A DNA stretch of 64,000 bases from Baylisascaris procyonis (Eukaryota > Nematoda > Chromadorea > Rhabditida > Ascarididae): positions 1 to 64,000 of the forward strand of contig JAZARR010000006.1 in assembly GCA_037389465.1 (NCBI GenBank), read 5' to 3'. Both the position numbers and the translations under genes were made by a program. This document shows, in pieces, positions 25,707-42,669 of this stretch. Numbering within the stretch: position 1 is the first letter of the stretch; every line of letters starts with the position of its first letter. The notes under the pieces were generated by a model that did not search any database, was not told the origin of the DNA, and saw nothing but the letters and a program-made list of their open reading frames with translations.

Positions 25707-28467
25707 ATGTCTTCGGGTCGTGTTGTCATCTACGGTGGTAAAGGAGCTCTTGGATCGGTGATTGTGGATTATTTCAAAAAAAAGAATTTTGTAAGTGATT
25801 TATTTAACATTAAGTTGAATTTTATACTATATAAATTTATTTAATTATATATATAAAAATTTTTATTCGATAAGAGAAGCTATAAGTATCATTAAAAGTT
25901 AATATGATGTTAAAAAATTCGAAAAATGGTACTAATTTATTGAATTTTAATTTTATTTCTTTGATAATTGTGCTCTTTTAAAACTAGGAAATGATCAAAA
26001 ATTGGAGCAATTTGTCCATTTTATGAAATTTATATCGCTGATACCGTACACTTTTTAAATAAAGCCCCATATCGAAGAAATAGAGACATTCTTTTGCAAT
26101 AGTTTTCTTTCTGAGGAGAGGGGAAAGCGGAAGGGTCAGCTTATCTTCAAGGAGGGCGCATTTGTCAGTTTCATGACCTTTAAAAAGTGCCTTACATATG
26201 AAAAGAGGTGATTTATAAAATTTGTTTCTTCTGCAACAATGCGTATTTTCCAAAAAAAGGTTTATTTAGGATATTTTTACTTTCCATTTTAAAGTTTTTT
26301 TTTTAGCTCATTATCGTCTCCTCTTATTCTTATTTAATTATTGCGATGAAGGTATTATTTTGCTCAATTTTTTTTTTGGTTTATTCAAATTTGCGATGGT
26401 TCTTTCTCTCCATCTGATTTGCATATTGTTGTAGAGATGATATGAACTAATTGATCATTGATTTAGTGGACACTCAATATCGATCTACATACGAACGATA
26501 ACGCCGATGCAAATGTAATTGTTTCTGGTAATACAACTTGGATTGAACAAGAAGCCGTTGTTCTCAAATCGTAAGTTTTTTTTTTTCTAATTTTTATTGA
26601 TTAATTAATAATATGATAGTACTGATTTTTTTTGCAATTAGAAAGCTATAAAAAAATTTTTTTAAATTAAATCGCTATATGGATGATTCAAATTTATTTT
26701 AATTTTAATTTAAATTACCTAAAATATGTAATAATCTTAAGAATTATAATTATTAAATGCTAATATCGGAGAATTTTTATATTTTTGCTAGTGGAATTAA
26801 TCGCCGAATGAATCTAATTTCCGCTTAGCGATCCATAATACTCGTCGATCGATCGTTTTTTATGGATCGACGAAGCGAATGATTTGATTCTTTATAGTTG
26901 ATTCGATTCTTTGTCTAATATTTAAATCCCTTCGAAATTCGTTTAGAGTGGTCGCCTATAGATTTGTATGTGAAAGAATAAGCAATTTCCTTTCTCTTAT
27001 TGTATTCTATGAGCTATAATAGAGCCTTGATCCATGTCGATTAATGATATACGTTCTGATAGGTTTTATATCATAATATGGTACCAGCGCCTCACCCTTA
27101 TATTAAAAGGGGGATTTCGGCATTTTTAATCTATTTTTATGAAGACTGTTGGGAAAGAGATGAGGTGGGGGATGGGAAGGAGATGGATGGAATTGTAACA
27201 GTATGTCATAGCGCTCTATTACAGGATCGCAGGCATACAACTTTTTTTTTAACTGTTTACTTCCCATAAAAATGTCTGAGGCGCAAATGTCATGATACTC
27301 AAAAATAAGGCACCTCTTATCCATATAGATTCATGAAACGATATAATTTGAGAGTGGACGAAGTAGTGCATGGATCATCGCTCGATGCAATTTTCTGTGT
27401 TGCCGGTGGATGGGCAGGTGGGAATGCGGCCAGTGGTGAAATGATCAAAAATGCTGATCTAATGTGGAAACAAAGTGTATGGAGTTCAACGATATCAGCC
27501 CGTATTGCGGCCACTCATCTCAAAGAAGGAGGATTGCTGCAGTTAACTGGAGCTGCACCGGTATAGTTGATTACCTGTTTTACCTTCTTGTTGATATTTT
27601 CATTATTATAGTCGTTTCTTATTGAAATTTTTATTCCATTCGGTTATCTTCCTATATAGCTTGAAATTATTAGATTCTTTTATGATTGGTTTATTTTATT
27701 AAGTTGGTTATCGATGTTTAGTTAGTGTAATAAGGAGGTAAATAAGTTGATCTTTAGGTGCTTGAAGGAACACCAAATATGATCGGTTATGGAATGGCAA
27801 AAGCTGCAGTACAACATTTGACAAAGAGTCTTGCAAAAAAAGGCTCTGGAATGCCTGAGGGCACATGCACATTGGCTATACTACCCACAACACTTGATAC
27901 ACCAATGAACAGAAAATGGATGCCAAAAGCCGATTTCTCATCGTTAGTTTTATTGCTACCTCTTATTTAATCCCCCGGGAAACTCCAGGTAATCTTTCTT
28001 ACCTGTGGTAAACTATATCCTGCAATTAGGATATTAAAAGAGAGGGGGAGGGGAAGAATAGAACGAGACGCAGAGTTGGATGTTTTAGCATAAGCAAGAT
28101 CAAGTACCTATCATCGTAGTAAGAAACCAATAGAAGGAAAATTCTATATATTTTCAAAAAATTTTACACTGGAAACCTTCTGTATGCCATGGTTGAGAAA
28201 TATAGAGTATGCATAAATCACAAGTACTTTCCATTTTTGTGGATTTTCAACTATTTTATTAGGGGTTTTGCATACTTTATTTCGTTTGAGGTCATGGTCA
28301 TTTTTATTCATAGAGTGACCATTTAAATGATCTATAGGTGGACACCTCTGACGTATATTTCGGAGTTGCTACATGAGTGGACGGTGAATGCAAGTTCAAG
28401 ACCAGCAAATGGGTCATTGGTCAAGCTAATCACTCATGATGGTCATTCGTCCACATCGATTTGCTAG
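25707..28467 (+). CDS. qdpr-1 (QDPR orthologue): Dihydropteridine reductase, 5 exons, complete
   Basis: NADH-dependent short-chain dehydrogenase/reductase that regenerates tetrahydrobiopterin from quinonoid dihydrobiopterin, supporting phenylalanine, tyrosine and tryptophan hydroxylases. Exons: 25707-25790, 26467-26570, 27329-27560, 27758-27942, 28338-28467 (TAG at 28465-28467). Phases agree at all junctions and the product is 244 aa, the same length as human QDPR. Visible features are the Rossmann dinucleotide motif GGKGALG at residues 10-16, [25 protein letters not shown], the catalytic YxxxK as YGMAK (Tyr151, Lys155), and [20 protein letters not shown]. The start follows from the family N terminus ([14 protein letters not shown]). 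It is divergent from AP-3 delta and convergent with the GPCR. No disruption is seen. Confidence 0.97.
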
Positions 28468-30075
28468 ATCGTTTCACTTGAACAACAGTGGACCAAACTG
28501 CGCAGACGATAAGCCAAATCGGAGAACAGCGTCATATTCATACTAAAGTGATATGTTGCTAAGTGATGTGAATGTCAGTTGCTTCATTACTAGATTTTTA
28601 GCGCTAAGAGTGACCTGAGGCTAATGTACTTCACGTCATCTTTATTCATAAATAAGTAAAGTTTGTGGTTGGATCAATACAACCCAAACGTTATAGTTAT
28701 CGTCTAAAAAATTAGCATTAAAAATTCCAATCATTGCATCTTGACTATTTTCTTCACTTGAATTCCTCAATTATTCATCCATTCTTCGCATTGGGATCCT
28801 ATTCATTTTCTATTTTAAAGTGATGATGGTCAATACTTCGTTTTATACGCGTACCTGCCCAAACTTTACAATGAATTTCGTCGGCTCTTATAAAATGATA
28901 TGTCTTCCTTCGCCTGTCTTTTTTGAAGTAAGGTAGATGCTTCATTACCTATCAGCTATATTGATACTTAGAGTAGTGTCTCTATGGTACTTTAATTTCC
29001 GGTGCTTTTTAATTTTGTTTTTAATTTCTTATTATTTAATTCTCGAATATTAGAATTGCTTGTCATTCTATAATTTTAAGTTTTATTCATTTCTTATTAT
29101 CTCTTTTTATTATATTCACTTGTAAATTAATAATCCAATATTGACATCTTTTAAAGCTTATTTAAGCTTTCTATGATATTGAAATATTTTTAAAGATTTC
29201 CTTCCGGTTTGTTAATATGAGCACAACATTACTTATCATTGATTCTCTTTATATTATTGTTACAGTTTTATTTCAAAAAACAATATCCCTTTATTCTCAT
29301 ATATGTTTAAAATAGATGAAAACGAATACAAATCATCGAATCGAAATAAAAAGAAATATCCCCATTTGGTAAACTCTGCAGGATATTTCGGTTTATATCT
29401 ATTTAAATATGCAAATTATATATGCAAATTACCAAATTACCTATTCATTGCAAATAATAAGTAGATATTTTTATCGATTCATTTCTACTATGATATGTTT
29501 TGTTTTTGAGTGAATATATTCATTTGTAAGTTTAATCGAATTGCTAATAAAATCTTTCACATTGATAGCGTTGACGGTATTACAAATATGCAAATTATAT
29601 GCAAATTAAAGTTGTTAATTAGTAAGCTTTTTACTTTTACTAGTAATATTTAACCCGAAAGAAGAGTGCACTGCTGTGATAAGCAAATATGTTAACAGTA
29701 ATATTTACCCCAGAAAGGGGGAAGGGGTAAGGTTATCTCCTTCCGTTTTCACCACCCCCTCCTCATCGCATAAAATTTGAGCTGGTTAAGCTACTGCTAG
29801 AAAGATTTCAAAGTCATGAGATTAGTGCTGTCTTATAAAAAAAATCCTGTACTTTGTAGCCTAATCGATATTCATTTTCATTGAGAAGTTAGATCAAATA
29901 CTTTAAATTAAAATATTGACAAATCCTTATTACGATTGCAATTGTATATGTATATTTTATATGTATATTCATCTTATAAATCACTCAGCCGATATGTCAC
30001 CTCATCCTTCGTTATCGTTCCTCATTCATAATCCCGTTCGTTCCGGAAACTTTTATGGATTCTTCCAGATCCTTC
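28468..30075. other. QDPR 3' UTR and convergent intergenic region
   Basis: AT-rich sequence between the QDPR stop codon and the GPCR 3' end. No coding region is supported. AATAAA hexamers occur on the plus strand at 29345-29350 and 29546-29551, but both are rather far from the stop, so the QDPR polyadenylation site is not resolved. Confidence 0.5.
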
Positions 30076-30081
30076 TTTATT
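30076..30081 (-). terminator. Candidate polyadenylation signal of the GPCR gene
   Basis: Minus-strand AATAAA only 23 bases after the GPCR stop codon (30104-30106). This implies a very short 3' UTR, which is common in nematodes. Confidence 0.45.
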
Positions 30082-30103
30082 TCTCACTCGTTATCAGATC
30101 GAT

Positions 30104-35377
<5,274 letters not shown>

Positions 35378-36702
35378 TTCTTAAAGCATTAATTATAATA
35401 TTGAGTTTATTTATTATGCTCATTAAAATATAAAAGAGTTAATTTGCATAGAAAATGATAGATAAAAAATATATGTATAAGGTAATTAAAATTTATTGCA
35501 CATATTTTTCTCTACTCATTGTTTTTTATTCATAAAAATGCACTGCAATAAATATGCTCTACTAGAGTAGAAAAAGATGCGTAGGTAATAGATCCGGTGA
35601 CAGGTTCTTGGCAACCTCCCAATTTTCGGTCATCTTCCCTTTATTCTTCTCTTCCACCTCCCCCATCCCTCCAATCCCCCCTGCCCTTCCCATCTAGCTC
35701 AGCATTAATATCGCTTATAGACTGGTACGAATGCCCGTATGTTTCACAACGAGATGGCATACAATTATGGCATTAACAAGGAAACTCCAAAGAAAATAAG
35801 AACAGAGAACATATGGAGAGCATGGCTATCAAGTAATACGGATAAAACAAAAACGACTATTTCATCGATATAATTATATAGGTAACCTTCATTATTCCAT
35901 CGATCGACCATATTCCATTTTTGCATTCAAATTTCGCATTTAAATAAATTAGCCTCAATTTTACATATTTTCTACGCAAAAAAATTTTTTTTATAAATTT
36001 GAAATATGCAAATTAGATTTTATTCGAAAAAATTTTAATAATTTCGTTAAATGTGCATAAAAACTTAAGATTGAGAATTTAACAACAAATTTTTCCTATA
36101 ATATAGATGAAGGAAATTGCCCGCACAATACAAATCGAACCGATCGTGCTTAATGGTTTGAGTCACCAATCACGCTGTCGCACTCAGCTTTATTTACATT
36201 GTCCATATTGAAATCACTCAACGATAGACCCACTTGTAAATGCACTCAATTTCTATTCTTATGCATTACTTAGACTATTTTTACTTCCCTTTTCTTCATA
36301 AGAATCTCAAATTTCCCTTTCAGTTCGATAAAGTTTTTTTTTTGTTGTGTTCCCTCAGTCTCTCTCTCCCTCTCTCTATCTCTTGAGGTATTATCCCATT
36401 CTTCTGCAAACCTTTTCAAAAAATTGCTAAATGCCAGTATCTCGTCTGCAAGACTATTCTTTGTTTAACATTTCTCAATGCACTCTTTTCTTTATTCCAT
36501 TGATCGTATATAAAAATCGTCTGTAAAAAAAAATTCTTTATTGCACTCTACTGAGCATCTGATTGCAGAATTTGACTCATAATTTCGAGGTATTTTTTAA
36601 TTATACAAAACTCCCTTTGAAATACGAGAAAAACAGAGGGAAAAATTGTGGAAGCAATGGTAAAGAGTAATAATAATAATAATAATAATAGTAATAATAA
36701 TA

Positions 36703-36741
<39 letters not shown>

Positions 36742-38017
36742 GTAATAATAATAGTAATAATAATAATAATAATAGCATTAATCTTTATTAGAGAAACTAG
36801 CTGTTACATCTAATATAATAAAAACAGTCGAGAGAATTTCTTTGTAAATTTCGAAGATTGCAGATGTATTCATATGTGATCAGTTTTGAATGAATTTTGA
36901 AAAATCTGACAAGCAATTGCAATATTTTCAGGCATTTTGCATATCAACGCAATATTTGCATATTATTTTATTATGCTTTGAGAATTTAATTCATAAGGAA
37001 GTAATTATTAAGAGATATTGTTATTATCAGGTATGACTACATTGTTGAGGTCTCTATTCTACTGCATCGGCTAAAGATTTCGTTTTTTTTTTGTTCACTT
37101 TCGATTAGCCTTGCAAGGAAATTCGAACTATTGTGTACTTTTTAACTATGAAAGTGCTGATAGAAGTGAAAGAGTTATACGCATTCTACGTTCTTTATGA
37201 TATCAATGGAAGATGTTGGCCAATGATTGTTGGCTCATATCGATGTTACATTCTTCATAATATTTCATTCGAAAGACTTATTTTTGTAGATTCTATCGCC
37301 TTCAGTATTTTTCCTGCTCTATCTTCCTATTTTAATGTGACAGATTCTTGCCAAAATATAAAAAATTAAAAAGTCGAGGATGAGATATCGCAGTGCGCTT
37401 CGTAGATTTAAAAAAAAGGCATAAAATGATACCCTCAAAACACTGCGTCGCTACTTAGCGATGAAATTCGACGAGGGGCATCTATAGAAACATCGAAAGT
37501 CAGCAAATGGGGGAGGCGGGAGGGACCATTACGATAATAAATGCCTCATCAAAAGTAAGTTTTTCCCCAAGGCTATAAGTACGATTTGCCGGTCACGAAG
37601 GCAAGCACCGCGGAATGAAAGAAAGATAGCCGAAGGCTAACAATAGAGTATGGCATTACCGATGAGCAATTAAAAGAGACTGACAAAAGACGAGTTATAC
37701 AACTATCGCCGAGGAATATAATAGCGCCATCATTGATAGAAATATCGACATAACCATACTAATATCACACAACAATTCTTACATTTCATAAAATCCAAGT
37801 GACCACTACTAAATAGCGTAATCAACATGCTGAGAATAGTACCCAGCAATCATCACACCTGTAACCAACGGAAAATGAAGTAAGACCGTGGCATGATTTT
37901 TAAAGTCTTTGGCGAAAAAAGAATACTAAACGAACAAAAACAGCTTTATGTTTCCCATAATCCAACGCATAGTACACATTTTTAAAGCTTTAGCTATTCA
38001 CGCCCTTAAATAGGTGC
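35378..38017. other. Intergenic region upstream of the GPCR
   Basis: AT-rich, containing a trinucleotide microsatellite (36668-36776) and C-rich stretches near 35660. It presumably includes the GPCR promoter. I found no supported gene. A moderately GC-richer stretch at 37440-37680 has no recognisable content. Confidence 0.5.
36668..36776. repeat. (AAT)n microsatellite with periodic AGT variants
   Basis: TAATAATAA units with several scattered TAGTAA variants. The minus-strand poly-leucine frame across it is a repeat artefact. Confidence 0.97.
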
Positions 38018-38110
38018 CTGGCGCGTGGTCCTGTGGCGTAATGGGTAAGGCGTTGGGCTCACGGGGAGAACGGTGCAGGTTCGACCCCCGACTCTGCTGC
38101 AGGAGTTTTC
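38018..38110 (+). mobile_element. tRNA-derived SINE head with intact A and B boxes
   Basis: The Pol III internal promoter is visible: A box TGGCGTAATGG at 38034-38044 and B box GGTTCGACCCC at 38078-38088, 33 bases apart as in a tRNA gene. The 5' part (GTGGCGTAATGGGTAAGGCG) resembles the D-arm half of tRNA-Arg. The cloverleaf is degenerate: the acceptor stem is imperfect, the anticodon stem does not pair, and the T stem is mismatched. It is therefore not a functional tRNA. It leads directly into the tandem array on its 3' side. Confidence 0.72.
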
Positions 38111-41100
38111 TAAGATTTGTGTCATTCCGCGCTCGATTTCCAATCAAACTTCCCAGCCCTGCTAGTCACGGAGAGTTCAAAGATCGGTTGCAAATGCTCT
38201 GAGGTTTGTGGGCTGAGGCAGCTTTACGAAGTAGTACCCAGGTTCGACCCCCACCTCTGCCGCAGGAGTTTTCTAAGATTTGTGTCATTCCGCGCTCGAT
38301 TTCCAATCAAACTTCCCAGCCCTGCTAGTCACGGAGAGTTCAAAGATCGGTTGCAAATGCTCTGAGGTTTGTGGGCTGAGGCAGCTTTACGAAGTAGTAC
38401 CCAGGTTCGACCCCCACCTATGCCTCAGGAGTTTTCTAAGATTTGTGTCATTCCGCGCTCGATTTCCAATGTTCAAAGATCGATTGTAAATGCTCTGAGG
38501 TTTGTGGGCTGAGGCAGCTTTACGAAGTAGTACCCAGGTTCGACCCCCACCTCTGCCGCAGGAGTTTTCTAAGATTTGTGTCATTCCGCGCTCGATTTCC
38601 AATCAAACTTCCCAGCCCTGCTAGTCACGGAGAGTTCAAAGATCGGTTGCAAATGCTCTGAGGTTTGTGGGCTGAGGCAGCTTTACGAAGTAGTACCCAG
38701 GTTCGACCCCCACCTCTGCCGCAGGAGTTTTCTAAGATTTGTGTCATTCCGCGCTCGATTTCCAATCAAACTTCCCAGCCCTGCTAGTCATGGAGAGTTC
38801 AAAGATCGGTTGTAAATGCTCTGAGGTTTGTGGGCTGAGGCAGCTTTACGAAGTAGTACCCAGGTTCGACCCCCACCTATGCCTCAGGAGTTTTCTAAGA
38901 TTTGTGTCATTCCGCGCTCGATTTCCAATCAAACTTCCCAGCCCTGCTAGTCATGGAGAGTTCAAAGATCGATTGTAAAAGCTCTGAGGTTTGTGGACTG
39001 AGGCAGCTTTACGAAGTAGTACCCAGGTTCGACCCCCACCTATGCCTCAGGAGTTTTCTAAGATTTGTGTCATTCCGCGCTCGATTTCCAATCAAACTTC
39101 CCAGCCCTGCTAGTCACGGAGAGTTCAAAGATCGGTTGCAAATGCTCTGAGGTTTGTGGGCTGAGGCAGCTTTACGAAGTAGTACCCAGGTTCGACCCCC
39201 ACCTCTGCCGCAGGAGTTTTCTAAGATTTGTGTCATTCCGCGCTCGATTTCCAATCAAACTTCCCAGCCCTGCTAGTCACGGAGAGTTCAAAGATCGGTT
39301 GCAAATGCTCTGAGGTTTGTGGGCTGAGGCAGCTTTACGAAGTAGTACCCAGGTTCGACCCCCACCTATGCCTCAGGAGTTTTCTAAGATTTGTGTCATT
39401 CCGCGCTCGATTTCCAATGTTCAAAGATCGATTGTAAATGCTCTGAGGTTTGTGGGCTGAGGCAGCTTTACGAAGTAGTACCCAGGTTCGACCCCCACCT
39501 CTGCCGCAGGAGTTTTCTAAGATTTGTGTCATTCCGCGCTCGATTTCCAATCAAACTTCCCAGCCCTGCTAGTCACGGAGAGTTCAAAGATCGGTTGCAA
39601 ATGCTCTGAGGTTTGTGGGCTGAGGCAGCTTTACGAAGTAGTACCCAGGTTCGACCCCCACCTCTGCCGCAGGAGTTTTCTAAGATTTGTGTCATTCCGC
39701 GCTCGATTTCCAATCAAACTTCCCAGCCCTGCTAGTCATGGAGAGTTCAAAGATCGGTTGTAAATGCTCTGAGGTTTGTGGGCTGAGGCAGCTTTACGAA
39801 GTAGTACCCAGGTTCGACCCCCACCTATGCCTCAGGAGTTTTCTAAGATTTGTGTCATTCCGCGCTCGATTTCCAATCAAACTTCCCAGCCCTGCTAGTC
39901 ATGGAGAGTTCAAAGATCGATTGTAAAAGCTCTGAGGTTTGTGGACTGAGGCAGCTTTACGAAGTAGTACCCAGGTTCGACCCCCACCTATGCCTCAGGA
40001 GTTTTCTAAGATTTGTGTCATTCCGCGCTCGATTTCCAATCAAACTTCCCAGCCCTGCTAGTCATGGAGAGTTCAAAGATCGGTTGTAAATGCTCTGAGG
40101 TTTGTGGACTGAGGCAGCTTTACGAAGTAGTACCCAGGTTCGACCCCCACCTATGCCTCAGGAGTTTTCTAAGATTTGTGTCATTCCGCGCTCGATTTCC
40201 AATCAAACTTCCCAGCCCTGCTAGTCATGGAGAGTTCAAAGATCGATTGTAAAAGCTCTGAGGTTTGTGGACTGAGGCAGCTTTACGAAGTAGTACCCAG
40301 GTTCGACCCCCACCTCTGCCGCAGGAGTTTTCTAAGATTTGTGTCATTCCGCGCTCGATTTCCAATCAAACTTCCCAGCCCTGCTAGTCATGGAGAGTTC
40401 AAAGATCGGTTGTAAATGCTCTGAGGTTTGTGGGCTGAGGCAGCTTTACGAAGTAGTACCCAGGTTCGACCCCCACCTATGCCTCAGGAGTTTTCTAAGA
40501 TTTGTGTCATTCCGCGCTCGATTTCCAATCAAACTTCCCAGCCCTGCTAGTCATGGAGAGTTCAAAGATCGATTGTAAAAGCTCTGAGGTTTGTGGACTG
40601 AGGCAGCTTTACGAAGTAGTACCCAGGTTCGACCCCCACCTATGCCTCAGGAGTTTTCTAAGATTTGTGTCATTCCGCGCTCGATTTCCAATGTTCAAAG
40701 ATCGATTGTAAATGCTCTGAGGTTTGTGGGCTGAGGCAGCTTTACGAAGTAGTACCCAGGTTCGACCCCCACCTCTGCCGCAGGAGTTTTCTAAGATTTG
40801 TGTCATTCCGCGCTCGATTTCCAATCAAACTTCCCAGCCCTGCTAGTCATGGAGAGTTCAAAGATCGATTGTAAAAGCTCTGAGGTTTGTGGACTGAGGC
40901 AGCTTTACGAAGTAGTACCCAGGTTCGACCCCCACCTATGCCTCAGGAGTTTTCTAAGATTTGTGTCATTCCGCGCTCGATTTCCAATGTTCAAAGATCG
41001 ATTGTAAATGCTCTGAGGTTTGTGGACTGAGGCAGCTTTACGAAGTAGTACCCAGGTTCGATCCCCACCTCTGCCGCAGGAGTTTTCTAAGATTTGTGTC

Positions 41101-41255
41101 ATTCCGCGCTCGATTTCCAATCAAACTTCCCAGCCCTGCTAGTCATGGAGAGTTCAAAGATCGATTGTAAAAGCTCTGAGGTTTGTGGGCTGAGGCAGCT
41201 TTGCGAAGTAGTACCCAGGTTCGACCCTCACCTCTGCGCCGGGAATTTTCTAAGA
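38089..41255 (+). repeat. SINE-derived satellite: about 21 tandem units of 163 bp (or 133 bp)
   Basis: Each unit runs through CAGGAGTTTTCTAAGATTTG, CATTCCGCGCTCGATTTCCA, GAGTTCAAAGATCG, GCTCTGAGGTTTGTGG and TTTACGAAGTAGTACCCAGG, and ends with a B box (GGTTCGACCCC or GGTTCGATCCC). Anchored on CATTCCGCGC, units recur at 38117, 38280, 38443, 38576, 38739, 38902, 39065, 39228, 39391, 39524, 39687, 39850, 40013, 40176, 40339, 40502, 40665, 40798, 40961 and 41094, with a diverged last copy near 41260. Four units (from 38443, 39391, 40665 and 40961) share the same 30-bp deletion. Only the head at 38018 has an A box. The open frames in every unit are repeat by-products. Confidence 0.95.
38117..40012 (+). 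repeat. 948-bp higher-order repeat, two tandem copies
   Basis: Within the satellite, the block 38117-39064 (pattern long, long, short, long, long, long) is followed by 39065-40012 with the same unit order and the same variant bases: CACGG versus CATGG, CTCTGCCGC versus CTATGCCTC, GGGCTGAGG versus GGACTGAGG. A second, smaller period of two long units (326 bp) repeats at 40013-40338 and 40339-40664. Confidence 0.88.
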
Positions 41256-41344
41256 TTTGTGGACTTCCGCGCTTGCTTCTCAATCAGACTCGTAAGCCTT
41301 TCTAGTCATGAAGAACTTAGTTCCTTCAAAAATCGGTTGTAACG

Positions 41345-41636
41345 CTACGAGATTTGTCGGCTAAAGCAGCTTAACGAATAGACTGAAATAGGTTGTATTC
41401 AATTAAATTGAATCTATCAAATAGTACTCAGGCTCGACCCCTGCCTGGCTCAGGAGGGACTTCGTCTCCCGACCCTTTTGTGCTACACATAAAAGTGGAG
41501 GAGAGGCTTCGCCCCATCTCCTATGTACGCACACAAACGGGAAGGGGAACCGCACCTAACTTCCCGTCCCCGCAATCCCAACCGATCGCTTCAACCACTG
41601 AGCCAAATCTACCACGGAATCCGTGACATTTGCATT
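41345..41636 (-). mobile_element. Second tRNA-related element, inverted relative to the array
   Basis: On the minus strand an exact A-box consensus TGGCTCAGTGG (plus 41595-41605) lies near the 5' end, followed by a GC-rich body with a weak B-box-like GGTTCCCCTTCC. It runs into an AT-rich end at about 41390-41410. It abuts the diverged end of the satellite. The composition and A box suggest a second SINE family. Target-site duplications are not identified. Confidence 0.5.
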
Positions 41637-42577
41637 ATGCACGATGAAATTGTCATATTTCATAGTGAAATGGTCACAACCCCTTAGCTTGCTACCTTAC
41701 ATATGTATACACGACAACTGTGTGCAATGGGCTCACTCGAAGAGTACTTTCCCCATATACCAAACTTGTGGAGAAAGAATACAAATGTGAGAAATTGTGA
41801 GGGTGGGAATTTTCCCTATAAATTTTGAGCACACTTTTCACCACCATACACCACACCGATCCGGCTATACGACGAACTCATCCAAGAGAGTCGGCGGGGG
41901 AAGGGGTAGAAAAAAATTCAAAATCCAACTATTTTAAAGACAGTTATATATACGGACAAAGAGCTGAAATAAACATATAAAAGAGAGAATAAAAATAAAC
42001 ATAAGAAAAAACAAAAAGAAATAGAACAATACAATGAAACAGAATGAATAAGTACACCGTATACAAAACATTTTTCCCAGGTACATTATACCTATCAGTT
42101 CACTCTATGAATTGAAAATCAATAATTAGACAGTTGAAGCAGCCGTGAAGACAAACATAAACACATATAGACGCTGAAATACGATGGCCAGACGTAACGT
42201 ACCTTTGCACACCTGTTAAGATACCTGTTAAAAAGTATGCTATGAACTCAGATATATTTATGTGGAATGTTTTGGTGGAGACGTTCTTAACAACAACTAG
42301 ACGAGAAGAGACTTTACTATTGCTTTTATTACATATGTGAGGCATTTAATAGTAGTCAACGTAAAGAGCAAATTCTATAGCGAAGAGAGCGAAAAAGAAG
42401 CGCACCAAATTCGTGAAAACATCACTCTTTGTAGATGTGTTGATGTTTGTTGAGTTATTAAAAATAACGAACAAATAGCGAACATATGAGCAAACAAACA
42501 AATAGACATACGAGACGAGACGTATTCGCGTTTTCGCTGCTAACCAAATTCGCGTCAGATTTTTTTTGCATTTAAAT

Positions 42578-42669
<92 letters not shown>

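Noticed and set aside
36548..36778. Poly-leucine protein on the minus strand
   Set aside because: Translation of an (AAT)n microsatellite.
38018..38110. A functional tRNA-Arg gene
   Set aside because: A and B boxes are intact, but the anticodon and T stems do not pair and the acceptor stem is imperfect.
38089..41255. CRISPR-like array
   Set aside because: The repeats are 133-163 bp with no unique spacers, and the genome is eukaryotic with spliced genes.
38117..41342. Repeated plus-strand frames beginning MCHSALDFQ in every array unit, as a repeat-protein gene
   Set aside because: They follow from the 163-bp satellite unit. They overlap each other, have no splice or initiation support, and the underlying sequence is tRNA/SINE-derived.
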